Shown in pieces: positions 34,064 through 46,448 of a stretch of 64,000 nt of DNA. Origin of the DNA: Pomacea canaliculata (lineage: Eukaryota > Mollusca > Gastropoda > Architaenioglossa > Ampullariidae); assembly GCF_003073045.1 (NCBI RefSeq), contig NC_037590.1:20548449-20612448 (forward strand), written 5' to 3'. Position numbers and translations under genes: made by a program. Numbering within the stretch: the first letter of the stretch is position 1; the number at the start of each line of letters is the position of its first letter. The notes under the pieces are model-generated. The model ran no database searches and was not told where the DNA came from. It was given only the letters and a program-made list of their open reading frames with translations.

Positions 34064-35329
34064 CCCTGATACTGGGAGGCGTTGGGGGAGGGATGGAGGA
34101 AAAGACTGAACGTCGCTGCCTGCCTGTCACAGATGCGTTGACACTACGATGAAGGTCTGTGTGTTTCAGGCTGGGAGGAGATAAAAAAATGAGGGCAAAT
34201 AAAATCATGTCAGTTAAACTACCTCAAGTGGTCACGTCAATGACTAGAATTTATTGATCCTTGAGGAAATCGTACCCCACCAGAGACCTCCAGTAATAAA
34301 CGCCACATAAATCATCAGAATCTTAATAACAAACCAGTTACTCATAATCTCCCACGACACTACTGAACGATGGGTTTGATCCTAAAAAGTTAACATTTCA
34401 ATCAGAAATCACGTGCACACGCACACTGTAGTACTTCTTAAATGTAGTCTAACAATAGCACAATGTTTAATCCATCTCCATCTTTCTCATTCTGCTTCTT
34501 GATTTTCTTTGGACGCGCACATGCAGACACACACGCAGGCGCTCTGGATATCTCAGGCATGTTATAAACGCAAGCAGAAGAAAAAAATCATCTTAACACT
34601 TCAATAAACTTAACGAACATAAACAATAAACAATGTTAAGCCTTTAGTATGATTCACAAGAACATGTGCTATGTTCTTCTGGCTTGGCAAGCCAAGTTAG
34701 CCTCATTCAAACCATGTTGATGTGCACGATATATATTAATAGCATAATTAATCGCTTTTAGGTTCATTTCGCCAGTGTATACATACTATGAGCAAGAACA
34801 AAGGAACTTCGCCGCCCTTACCGTAATTTGTGGCTGTATCTTGATGACAGCTGCTTACATGCACGCACAGGGTGAGAAGTAATGAGACAGCGTCTATATG
34901 AGCTTTATAATTGTGCGCGCGTGCAGCTAAAATTAGACAACTCTGTCATCGCTTTATTTTCAGCCAATCAGAATTCAGAACGCGCTGAAGCCATGTCGTC
35001 AGAATCTCCGTTACTCTCGAGCTCACAAGGAGCCGACAATGTATATTCGTCGTACCGTGAAGTGTGTCACAATGAAACTAAACCATCATGACTGTCGATT
35101 TGGAACATCATAGATATATAAAGACATCAACAATTTATTCAGGAAATCTTGAAATTACTTTTGAACCAGCTGAGGATTGTTTCTCCTTCATGACTTTGCA
35201 TCGTCATTGTGATTGTTTTGTCCATGTTTCAATCACGGGGAGAGGGTAGGTAGAGAAGGGAAGGGGGAGGTGTGTCAGATAGAGCCAGCAGTCGTGTCTG
35301 CTGTGTATGTAATGTGTATAATAGGTATG
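34064..35329. other. Upstream region of the Rac-like gene, no gene seen
   Basis: This holds the presumed 5' UTR and promoter of the minus-strand Rac-like gene. The only longer ORF, 34882-35091 on +, shows no recognisable motif and no splice context, and I do not call it. No transposon signature was recognised. Confidence 0.4.
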
Positions 35330-35334
35330 TGTCG

Positions 35335-36045
35335 GGATGTCAACTCATAGGGCTCCTTCTCTTCTTCCTCCGTGGTATAGGTCCCGTAAGTATGTTGTAA
35401 AGTCCTGTAAGTGTCGTCCACAATAAGGAGGTGGAGATCGTCTCTACTCTTAAGTACCTGGGCACATCTTCGATAGGAGAATTTACTGGCATAACAACAC
35501 TCAAGCTGTCGTGAAGAAGGCTCAAGAGCTCTATTCCTTCTTCCAAAACTTAAATCTTTCTCTGTCTCCCAGCGATTTCTTTAGCTCTTTTGTAGAGCGC
35601 ACATAGAGAGCTGGTCTGTTTTTACAGTAGTTTGTCGGTGAAAGACAAGAACAGCTTACATCGTATATTTACATGCTCCAAAGTCACTGGGACAGCCCGG
35701 AGTGCTTTTTAGAGTCTGTGTAACAGGCAGGCAATTCTGAAAGTGTCTGAAATTCTTCATGATGACAGACATGCTGTGTCGAAAGAATATTTCCAATTTA
35801 CACCGGACCACCAATTCTGTGTACCTGCATGCAGGACCAACAGACTGAAGCTATTCTTTGTTGTTTCAATCCGTCGACTTCTGAATATTAATGTGTGCAA
35901 ATGAATGGAGCTGTTGAACTATGAATGTATGTCTGTTTGGTGGATATAAATAGGTTGTGGTAACATGTATTTTTGTGCTTTCTTATCGAGCTACCACAAA
36001 TTGCCCTAAGGGATAAATAAAGTGTTATCTTATCTTAATAGCATT
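35335..36045 (+). mobile_element. 3' part of a CR1/L2-type LINE, degraded
   Basis: Frame-broken reading gives LKYLGTS, VVKKAQ, a stretch equivalent to FNLSLSPSDFFSSFV, then SLSVKDKNSLHRI, CSKVTG, ILHDDRH and VPACRTNRLKLFFV. This is the usual order of the C-terminal end of CR1/L2/RTE-like reverse transcriptases. It ends with GGATAAATAAAGTG and a TTATC-type tail (36022-36036), consistent with a true 3' end. Stops and indels show it is inactive. The clade assignment is tentative. Confidence 0.7.
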
Positions 36046-36289
36046 CTTGCAGAGTTATCTAAGTTAATTAAGTCAGGTCAAGAGACCCTAAAAATGACAT
36101 TAAATATAAAAAGGACATCTTAAGAACTCTTTGCAGTATTTCATTTTTAACACACTGATACACGTATAGAGTGCTAACATGGTTACTGATAGACAGTTGA
36201 GGGCTTGGAAAATTCCCGAGTCATAGACCCACCTCTGTTCCACCACCCTACTACCCCAAGAAAACACACACACACACACCCACGGAATG

Positions 36290-37350
36290 ACAGTTTGACA
36301 ATTCTTTATTTACGAGGCTGGTAGAATAATCACAGCATGCTTTTTTCATCTAGCCCTCGCCCTAAGAATAAACTGTTATTAAACTAATATAAAATAAGGT
36401 ATAACATCAAAAAAGAATGGAAGGGGAATATGTACAAAGGTGGTAACTATTAATACATGCTGATAGTGGTCATGGAGTCGGGAAGTACATCAAAAGCTGC
36501 AATGCTTTAACATTTATGCACGTTCGTTGTACATCCTGGTACTAGGCTCACCAATCATGGTTAAGATGCTTCAACAGATAATCATGCGTGGCCATAGTAT
36601 TGCAGTAATTCTTGTCGAAAGCAGCTTAGAGAGTTCAGTGAAGATCAGGAGATAGGCAATTGCACAGGACGCTCTCTGAGTATTTCAGGAATGATTGAAA
36701 TAGGTTAATTCTTAGAATGACAATGACATGTGATGTGGATGACATGACTTGTGGATACATTTTTGTGAAGAATAGGGTGCCTCTGGTACGTTTTCTGGGA
36801 AATAATTTTTCTTCGATCATAGCAAGTTATAGTCAAAAGTATTACCTAAGATTTTGTGACTCTGTACTTCCATTATTGGTTGAGTGACGATACGGATATT
36901 TGGAAATGGAGTGGCTATATTTTGTCTCATTTGCCTAGTTTTTGGGGGCTGATTGCCATGTGTTTTAGTTCAGTTCAAGACTGAAAGTCGTTTGCACTTA
37001 ACTGTAAGAAAAACGTGAGTGACTTAGTTGTGGGTTTGTTGTAGTGTCATCTACAAACATCTTACATTGCCGGGAGTTGTAGAGGAAGAAGAGAAAACAT
37101 CTTAAGAAAGAGCCTTATGGAACAGAAATTTTACTCAAGGGGGTCAGATATTAATTGTTTTACTGTGACTCTCGATCGCATAAAGAAATGAAGTGGGGAG
37201 GTGAGTGCATCTGGTACTTAGTCTGTATAATTTAGTTTTCTGATGAGCAGATTATGAACCATAACATCGTAAGCTCTGACAAAGTCTACAGATAAGGCAG
37301 CAGAATATTTATTTTCATGAGCACTGGTCAGACATTTATTCATATTGATG
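36290..37350 (-). mobile_element. Second LINE relic (reverse transcriptase with FVDD), minus strand
   Basis: On the minus strand, starting near 37310, there is VDFVRAYDVMVHNLLIRKL, matching the D-F-x-K-A-F-D-x-V-x-H block of reverse transcriptases. A GSFLRCFLFFLYN block follows, then CKMFVDDTT (about 37045-37075), the catalytic box with Val where Ala is usual. Later comes EVQSHKILGNTFDYNL (about 36830-36880). Stops interrupt all blocks. It lies tail-to-tail with the plus-strand LINE at 35335-36045. Confidence 0.65.
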
Positions 37351-38224
37351 TTTATGTTGCGTGGCAAGAGTCATCACACCCAACAGACTTTGTGTTACAG
37401 CGAAACTAGGTAAGACTGGATTTAATCGTTTTCTCAGACAACTCCCACAGAAAGTGGGAATTACATTTAGTTGCAGTCTTGTTGAGTCGTACAACCTTTT
37501 CAGAGCAGTGAGCCATGACGGTATGTGACCGCCCTCAATAGACGACAGTACACCTGTCACTGTAAATAACTTCTTCAAAAATAAGTAAATAAATAAAGTA
37601 AGTAACTAAGTCGTGCGCGTCGATTTGTTGTTGGAAAACCAGTCTGAGTCAAGGATTGGCGGATATGACACCCTAACGCCACTTGATTCCGGAAGTAGAA
37701 CCAGACGTGACGTATTCGCGCATCTGCCAATGGAGACCTCTATAATAGGTGCCTCAATATTTATCTACTTAGAATTCGTCTCTCAACTAATGGTGGTGAA
37801 AGAGAACTGCCTGAATCTTTGAGTTGAAAGTTCCTGTGTACTGAGACGGATATTTTCCAGTCCACTGACGTTTACAGTCACAAAAATAAAATATTCCCGT
37901 TCTCCATGTTTGTTGTACTCGACACTTACAAAAGCCCTTTTTAAAAACTTAAAATTGGAAGTTTCAGCCGCCAGACTGTAGGTCTCGTTATTTGCTAGAG
38001 ACATTTGTATTTTAAAACTTGAACTCATTATAAGGTGATATATTATAGTTTTTTTCATTACAACATATTCATTCCCAAGATCTGACAACACCCCTTTTGG
38101 CTTTCAAGCTGCGACCTTCTAAATATTAACACGCATAGAACAAGGTCAAACTTATCCAATCATTAGATTATAAAGAGGCCTCAACGCTCAGGCTGTAGCC
38201 TTGACGACATATTCATATAAGTTG
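37351..38224. other. Intergenic, nothing recognised
   Basis: There are short ORFs on both strands without motif or splice context. There is an AAATAAATAAAGTAAGTAACTAAG tetranucleotide-like patch near 37585-37608, too short to be informative. Confidence 0.3.
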
Positions 38225-38559
38225 TCATGAGAGGGAAGAAGGATGAAAATGAGGTCAATGGTCAAAAGGGCAATCGACAAGCCACTTGTGCATACGAAAA
38301 GGCCCTCAACTGTTCTGGACTTTTTTCTGAAGCTCAAGAACTCCTATTTTGCCCTAGTTTACGCAAAGTAAACGTCCTTTATTCCATTACCTGACTGCAG
38401 AAAACATGAACGTCCATTATCGTAACGAATAATCGCTATTCATGGTACTGACATATATACTGGACGCAAAGTTGTAAAGAGAACACGTCGGTTAAGGACC
38501 AGGAAGCAGAATCGAAGCAAGTGAATACCGCTTCTCTACTTTTGCTCTCTTCCTACTCA

Positions 38560-38757
38560 GTCAAGCGGTCCAGTGGTGCTCGGGATAGCGCCTGTCACCG
38601 GGATAGGCTGTCCTGGATTATATATAGGTCTCGTCTCAGACATGCTGTTCTTTCTATGCATTCACACCTTTTCACGTGCCATTTTCTTTGCCATGATATA
38701 TCTTTAGTTGCTGTCTTGGCGTTAAACACCAATTCTCCACTCCCATTCAGTCAATAA
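38560..38757 (+). mobile_element. tRNA-derived SINE (first copy)
   Basis: The tRNA-like head around GGTCCAGTGGTGCTCGGGAT is followed by GCTGTCCTGGATTATA and CTCGTCTCAGACATGCTGTT. The 3' end reads CTTGGCGTTAAACACCAATT. The same body is on the minus strand at 21835-21967, and a noisier version is at about 42745-43015. Confidence 0.65.
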
Positions 38758-38769
38758 TAGATTAATAAA

Positions 38770-38990
38770 AGAGGATAGCGGGTAGAGCGATTGGGTTCGA
38801 ATCCAAAGACACGCACACTACACTGACTACGGTAATCTGTTCGACATCCGTGTAGCCCATCACCAATTGACATTGGTAGAATGGGTATCTGGGTTAGGGA
38901 ATGTTAGGCAGCAAGAGAGAGGAGACTTGCGCAACTCTCACAAAATTGCTGGTCCAAAATAAGTGGGTCTCTTAACTCTTCGATTTCAGC
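38770..38990 (+). mobile_element. Second tRNA-derived SINE with clear B box
   Basis: The head GGATAGCGGGTAGAGCGATT leads into GGGTTCGAATCC (38794-38805), a canonical pol III B box. The body contains GTAGAATGGGTATCTGGG and TGGGTCTCTTAACTC. The related fragment at 18098-18300 and the noisy copy at about 43025-43330 share this body. Confidence 0.7.
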
Positions 38991-41900
38991 GACCGTAAAG
39001 ACACCGCACTACCTTTGTCATAGCATAGATAACATACTTCTGGATTACTGCAAATCTTTGTCTAATATCACCACAGGCCATACATTTGATAGTGCGAAAT
39101 GGAAAAGGACAGAAATATTTTTTAAAATATATGAAATCTGCTATAATTGAAGTGTTATGCAGCATACAGTAGTTTCAATCTGAAATAAGGTATATGTAAT
39201 CAAAGTGTGTACACCTGCACTGTACTTGGGGATCAAGACTGGCTATAGCAGCAATCGTCTGTTTAATTTACGGAACAATTAATCCAAGTAATCAGTCATT
39301 CATTGGCCATCAGCATACTCCCATACTTCTGTCCCCTACATGACAGTGCATGAGGAAACGGGCGTTTCCAGGTCCTGCGGCAGGAAGCATGACAAGCCTT
39401 AGTGACGCCACCAGCTGGTGGACCAGCAGCAACCTGGCGCAGCGCAGTTGTTGTGGCGAAAGATGACTCAGCTTTGGAGTGCATGGATAAGTCCAACTCT
39501 CACCTTTGTATCGCCTGCTCTTCACGAGTTTGGAGGTATCAACTACGAAAGCGAAAAATACATATTTTTAATTCTCACGAACTGATCTTTTCAATTTTGT
39601 TACTGAAGCATCGAGGCGGACATGCGCATGTAAAACATCTAGAACCCGTTTGTTCAGGTTGGTTAGTTATGGACCGTCTTTTTTTTTTGAATATATGTCT
39701 CACCAGCCTGCAAATTTGCTCGTATCCACTTACACCAGCATTCACACACGAGAACCTGCGAACAATTAACCAGTTTAAATATTAAAATCAACTTAACATG
39801 TTATATGCTAATGCTGGTACACACACACATTTCTTCCTTGACAGCAAGTTCTATGAGGTTAAAGAAAAGAGCAGGTTAGGTTTTGGATTGCGGTATAAAC
39901 GTAAAGATAAAATTAAAGACGGTATGCACGTGCATCTAGCTCCCCGTCCCGAAAAAAAATGAGACGCATAAGCAGAGACGACACGAGAATAATCCCTAAG
40001 TGTATAGGTGGAAGACAGACAGCAGGCCTACGCCTAACTCTTCATTTCCTTACTCGATAGCATTAAAATGAAAGCGCACATTGCCTTCCTTTTTACAAGT
40101 GATCCATTCATACAGAGGGTTTCAGTATAACCTAGCTTGAATAATCGTGACATCATCAGATGTCATCTTGGTAATCCAGCTCTGTAAAGTATCTCGAAAA
40201 CATACATATCAAGGGTTTTTACAGCTGTCCCTACTGCCTAGGTAAATGCATGAGGACGCGAAATTTAGTCTGTAATATAATATCTGCTTAACCTCGGCCG
40301 GAAACGGTCGCATCCATTGATGAAATTGAGTCGATGCAATCCCACTGCTTTCTCCTTAAATCAAGCAACTAAATAAACTGAAATCCTTTCTCTATATAAC
40401 CTCAATGCTTTGAGGATCAGAGGCTACGATTCATTTTTTTGTGACTGAGGAGTCGAAATGTAGCTCCTAGCCCCCCAAAGCAGAGCTACAAAGGCAGGAC
40501 CGAGAAACCCACACACAGCCATAAAGCTCGCAAATTATTCGTTAGAGTGGGTAACTTGCTACAAGAGAGGAACTGAGGCTAATGTCATCCGGATACAGAC
40601 ACCTCTTCTCTGTCATGAAAGTATAAATATTTAGTCGGAGCAACACCATTATAATTGGAATGTTTAGCTTTCCGCAATACAAAGGTTAACAGAAATACTG
40701 TTAGCAGTTTGTAGATGTATAGACACAGTAGAAGCGCTAATCGATTAGTTGCATTGATGATCACGCACAGTGACAAGCGAAGAAGAGAAAGAGCGCTCTG
40801 AGAGAAAGAGATCAGCACAACATCCTTATTCAGAGTCAAAAGCAGATGCACTATGTTAGAATTCTATGGATCTTAGAGTTTAGGCTTAGATGATAGAAGT
40901 CTTTTCATAAATGTGGTGTACATTTGAAACCTAATCGTGCACATGGCAGCACATTGAAGGGATACTGGAGCAGATTAGAACAGACGCAACAACACTCATC
41001 ATTACTCTCAGCGGCCGCGTTGAGTAGACATACTACAGTACTGAACCATAAGAACATCATATGTCTGTCTTTGTCTTGTTTACAGCCTGAGGTTATAGAA
41101 ATACCCTTGTAGTAAATAAACGGATGAGTATGAATACTAGCATGCTGATCACCCACCGTTCATTTTAGATGTGGCAGGCTTACATCGAAGGTAGCTGCAA
41201 GTCAATGCGCAAAGTGACAACATGACTGTACGTCGAGGAAAATACACCTAAACATAGCTATGCTCAAATAGCATCACGAAAACACGAGTCATCTCATGAT
41301 GCAACGAATGATCAAGACGGGGATGACATCTCTATATTAAAGAGGATGCGCGATAGATGCAGGATGTATTTACGAAATAATGGGCTAAGACTAGCATAAT
41401 GGGCTAGCTAAAGCCTAAAATGGTTTGTAATTCGTCTCAATGATTATGGTTATTTTGAGTTTTACATGCATGCCGAGTAAACTAGGGGCTGCAATAGGGT
41501 GATCTGGCATGAATTGTGAACAAATAGATGCTCTTAGTATCCTCGCATAACTTCATGAACGCATTCATATGGCACCAGATGTCGTGACATGACAAGATCT
41601 GCAAATTGCAAGTTCCATCTGGTCACAGCAAAAGATAACTATGTTAGTTTTGGCAAAGAAAATAAAGGCGTCGCAGATAAGCGAGGGTCAGGTGGGGTAC
41701 TATCTGCATTTGAAAATAATAGTAGTAGATTATATCATACATAAGGCCTTCTAGAGCTTATTTCGCTAGGCCTCGGTCTTGCCAGCACATCAAAATACAC
41801 CAAACACAAGCAATGAGCAAAGAAATCACAGGCATGATCTTTTAGGGTGAGACTGGCCAATGTGCAAATCGGCTGATGGTGTTGTACATCAAACGCGCGA

Positions 41901-42176
41901 GCAATAGAGAGAGAAACATAAATCAGCGCTCTAGAATTTATGTGCTGTCAAAACTGCTCGTATGTTTCTAGGCTAGTAAGTGGCCCGCGCAGTGTGGTCA
42001 CAAAGACAAACTATAATGATTGGGTTAACTACTTTCTCGTTCTCATAGAAACGACATACAGAATGGACTAAAGAGGCTGAACGTAAGCATAAGGTGAAAT
42101 CAGCGCGCGGGGCCAGGTACAAGGAATACACTTGCTTATGTAATGCAAAAGATACAAAAAATAAATGTGATAAGAA

Positions 42177-42276
42177 NNNNNNNNNNNNNNNNNNNNNNNN
42201 NNNNNNNNNNNNNNNNNNNNNNNNNNNNNNNNNNNNNNNNNNNNNNNNNNNNNNNNNNNNNNNNNNNNNNNNNNNN
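42177..42276. other. Assembly gap (100 N)
   Basis: Exactly 100 N, the conventional placeholder for a gap of unknown size. The flanking sequences are the same ~4 kb segment on both sides, so the true gap may be negative (an overlap). Confidence 0.97.
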
Positions 42277-45200
42277 GTCCATGAGAGGGTGAGGAGAGTG
42301 AAAAAGAGAAGGTACATATGGTGCAAAAAGGCATGACAAATGAAATAGGAACAATCGATTGGTGGCGTAGATGAAAAGACGTCAGCCGCAAATCTGTTCT
42401 GCGATGGGTCATCTTTTTGGAGAGCTCGAATCAATATGTACTACTATTTTTGTCACCATAGTTAACGCCAAAGTATGAACGTGTCCTGGTTAACTTTCAC
42501 ATTTCACCGTGAACTGTCAATGAAGAAAGCAATTTAGATAAATCGTGGCCTCGATTCAGTTCGGTGTCAAGAAGTACAAAAGAAATGCTAGATACATAAG
42601 GTTATCATCGGATTGACTTTGACTAGATAATACATAGACGTCTAAAGGCAGCGCAAAGTTGCTACAAGAGAACACGTCGGTTAAGGACCAGGAAGCAAAT
42701 CGAAGTCAAGTGAATACCGCTTCTCTCTTTTGCTCTCTTCCTACGCAAGCGTCTCAAGGTGGATTGGAGTCATGCAGGGATAGCGCATGTCACCAGCTGA
42801 ATATGTGGTGCCTGTCCTGGATTATAATATGTGGTATCTCGTTCTGTCTCACGACATTGTGAATCCTTCTATATGCATGTATTCCACATCTCTCGACATC
42901 ATTTTCATCACTGCCATTATATCTTATAGGCTTATTATTTGTCTGTCTTTATGGTAGCTCGACGTTTAAAACCACCAATCTCTGTCGTTCACTCCCGTTC
43001 ATTCCAGTCTAATAGATTATATAAAAGAGGTATAGCGTCCACTTGGATGTAAGTAGCGACTTTGCTGGTTCGAACATTCCGAAGCACAGAACACGCACAC
43101 TAACAGGACTACTGAGTGACAGTAAAGTTTGTTTGTACCAACATCCGTGTTAAGCACCGATCACCACCACCAGTTGGACATTGGATACTGCAGGTAAAAG
43201 ATACATGAATGGGTACCTGTTAGGGAATGTTAGTAAGCAGTTCAAGAGAGCGAGTAGACTTGTGCAAACGTCTCACAAATTGCTGGTTGCCGAACACAAA
43301 TTAAGTTGGGTCTCTTAACTCTTTGCGATTTCCACGACCGTAATAACACCAGCACTATCGTTTGATTCATAGATAACATACTTCTGGTTACTAGTACGGC
43401 ACTGACACTCAAGCTTTGTCTAATATTTCACTCCTCCCTGTAATTTGACATCACAGGCCTTACATTTTGATAGTTGCGTGAAATGGAAAAGGACAGAAAT
43501 ATTTTTTAAAAATTATATAAAATCTGCTATAGTTAGTAAGGTTATGCAAGTGTTTAAGCATACAACTAGTATTCCAAATCTGTGAACAGTACATAATGGT
43601 ATTTCGGTGACCAACAAAGTGTGTATAACCTGCACTGACTTGGGGATCTGAATAGAACCCTATAGCAGCATCGTCTGTTCTACATTTACGGAACAATTAA
43701 TGCCAAGTAATCAGTCCATTACATCATGTGCCATCAGTCTTCTCCCATATACTTCCTGCTCCCTAACTGACAGTGCATTGACGAGGAAACGAGGCGCGCT
43801 TCTCCAGGTCCTGCGCAAGACGCATGACAAGCCCTTAGTACGCACACAGCTGGTGGACCCAGCAGCAACCTGCGCAGCGAGGCAAGTTGTTGTGGCAAGA
43901 AAAGATGACTCAGTCTTTGGAGATGCAGGGTGGATTAGGAAAAAACCTCAGCTGGGTCCAACATCTCCTCCTTTTTGCCTAACTTCTGCCTTGCCTTATC
44001 ACGTGAGTTTGGAGGTACAACTACGAAAGCGAAAAATACATATTTTTAACTTCTCACGAAGACTTCATTCCCTTAAATTTGTTATTGAAGCATCGAGGCG
44101 GACATGCGCCTATTAAAACATCTAGAACCGTTTGTTCAGGTTGGTTAAGTACCTATGCCTCTTTTTTTGTAATAGAACCCCGCCACCCCTGCAAATTTGT
44201 CTGTATCCATCTTACACCAGCATTCAGCACACGCGAGAACCATCGGAACAATTAACCCAGTTAAATACTTAAATCAGAACTTACATGTTATGATGGTCTG
44301 CTATTGCTTAATCACACACATGGTGCTTCTTCCTTGATTTAAGGCAAGTTCTATGAGGTAAGAGAAAAGAGCAGGAGGAGGTTTTGGATTTGCGGGTTGA
44401 GGTAAACGTTAAAGGATCGAAAGCCCTTAACAAGGAGAGTGACGGTACACGGAAATTAAGACCGGGAGCATATGGCACTGGTTGCACATGCGTCGCACCT
44501 CCCCCTCCCACGAAAAAGAAATGAGAGCGCATGCAGGACACGAGTATACCTCTAGTTTGTGGAGACGGTGAGGTGGCCACATCCGACAGCAGGCGCTACG
44601 CCTAACTCTTCGTTCACATTACATCGATAAGCTATAAAATTAATGAAGCGCACATTGCCTCCTTTTTACAAGTGAGAGCATTTTCATAAGAGGGTTTCAG
44701 GTATAGACCCTAGCTGAATAATCGGACACCATCGAGAATGTCATCTTGGTAATCCAGCTCTGTAAAGTATCTCGAAAACATACTTATCAAGGGTTTTTAC
44801 AGCTGTCCCTACTGCCTAGGTAATGAGGACGGCGAATTAAGTCTGTAATATAAATCTGCTTAACCCGGCGTCCGCATCCATTGATGAAATCTCAATCGAT
44901 GCATCACATGCTTTCTCCTTAATCAAGCACTAAATAAACTGAAATCCCTTTCTCTATATATACCTCTGCTTTGGGTCCAGGAGCTACATTCCCATTTTTT
45001 TGCGACTGAGGAGTCGAAATGTAGCTCCTGGACCCAAAGCAGAGCTAAGGCAGCCGAGAAACACCACCTAGTCCCAAATTATTCTTTAGAGTGGGTAACT
45101 TGCTACAAAAGTGGCACTGAAGGCTTTAACTGTCCCCAGGATACACACTCTTTCTCTCATAAATATGAGTTTAAGGACAGACACATTATAATTGGAATTG

Positions 45201-46448
45201 TTTCATGTTTCCCAATACAAAAGGTTACAGGAAAACATTGTAAATGTTTGTAGATGTATAGACACAGTAAATCTTTATTTGTGACAGCAGAAACAAAAAA
45301 GAGAAAAGGCGCTCTGAAAACAAGAACAGACATCTCCTGCTTGCCAGAGTCAAAAGCATGCTTACATTCAGAAATTGCTATTTAGAGGGTCTTCTTTTTT
45401 TTTGCTCTTTTCATAAATGTGTACATTTGAAACCTAATACTCAAAACCTTTGAAGGTGATGACTGGGATTGAGAGAGACAGAAAAAAGATATTTTTCTCC
45501 CCGCTGATCACATACCTCTACTGGAACATAGCAAAATCATATTTGTCTTTTTGTTTACAGCCTGTTTGTTAGAGTACCTTTATAGTAAGAAAGGATGTTT
45601 ATGAATCACCTAAGTGCTGTCAACCCTACCTGTTAATTATATACAGATTACCAAGACTGCTAAGACAATCCAAGTCAATGACTGTACTAGGAAAACACTA
45701 AACTACTTCAAATACATCACAACATACACAGTTTACCATTTAAACCTGGGTGACATTTATATGACAAGAAGAGCGCATAGATGCAGGCTGTAATTTTAAA
45801 TAAATGGGCTAACAACAGGTCATTGGGGCATGAGCTAAGCCTAAACATGTTTGTAAAATTTCTCTATGATTTTGGTTATTTTGAGTTTTATGCCATGCCA
45901 GTAATTAAGGCTGCATCATGGTGATCTGCATTATGTGAAAATATGCTTTAGTTACCCATAACTCATAACATTTATATGGCACCATTACATAAAACAAGAT
46001 CCTCCAATTTGCAAGTTCCTTCTGCTACACAAAGAAACTTTATTTGCAAAAAAAAGGCATCGAATAACAATTCAGTTTGCTTGAAAAAAATCTATTTCTC
46101 TTTCCCCATTACTATGCTTATTTTTAAGCCCCCTCCAGTTAAAAAAACAACAAACAAAATACAACCCAATCCCAGGCATGATCTTTTATGGTCAAGGCTC
46201 AATGCGCAACTAGTTTTTGTGTACATTAAAATTGTGAGGCATTAGAAGAAACCCTCAACCACTGCTCTAAAATTGCTTTCAACGTGCTCCGATGTTTGGC
46301 ATAGCTTCACAAAAATAATTTATGGGTTAAAACTTCTTTCTCTCTCTTGCACACATATAAATGGACAAGCCTGACGTAAGCATGTGAATGGGCAGTCAAA
46401 TACACTTTGCTTATTAATGCAAAGATAACACAAAAATATTTGATAAGA
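42277..46448 (+). repeat. Second copy of the ~4 kb duplicated segment
   Basis: This starts at the first base after the gap and runs collinear with 38225-42176 up to GATAAGAA at about 46448, after which only this contig continues into unique sequence. It carries noisy versions of both SINEs (about 42745-43015 and 43025-43330). No coding exon is evident. Confidence 0.85.
44964..45044. repeat. Inverted repeat with ~27-base arms
   Basis: The left arm CTCTGCTTTGGGTCCAGGAG (then CTACATTC) at 44964-44991 is the reverse complement of the right arm ending CTCCTGGACCCAAAGCAGAG at 45025-45044, with a loop of about 25 bases. In the first copy (about 40408-40490) only the right arm is well preserved. Confidence 0.75.

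Larger units (their letters stand above)
38225..42176 (+). repeat. First copy of a ~4 kb duplicated segment, ends at the assembly gap
   Basis: This aligns collinearly with 42277-46448. Anchors: GTCATGAGAGGG 38225 / GTCCATGAGAGGG 42277; GAACACGTCGGTTAAGGACC 38480 / 42668; the SINE pair; GAGGCGGACATGCGC 39611 / 44095; GGGTTTTTACAGCTGTCCCT 40213 / 44790; TTGCTTATGTAATGC 42132 / TTGCTTATTAATGC 46411. The two copies differ by very many one-base indels. The simplest reading is an unmerged overlap of two contig ends rather than a biological duplication. No gene is seen in it. Confidence 0.85.

Noticed and set aside
38794-38805. GGTTCGAATCC considered as part of a true tRNA gene
   Set aside because: It is a B box within a SINE body; no full cloverleaf with acceptor stem and anticodon arm can be formed.
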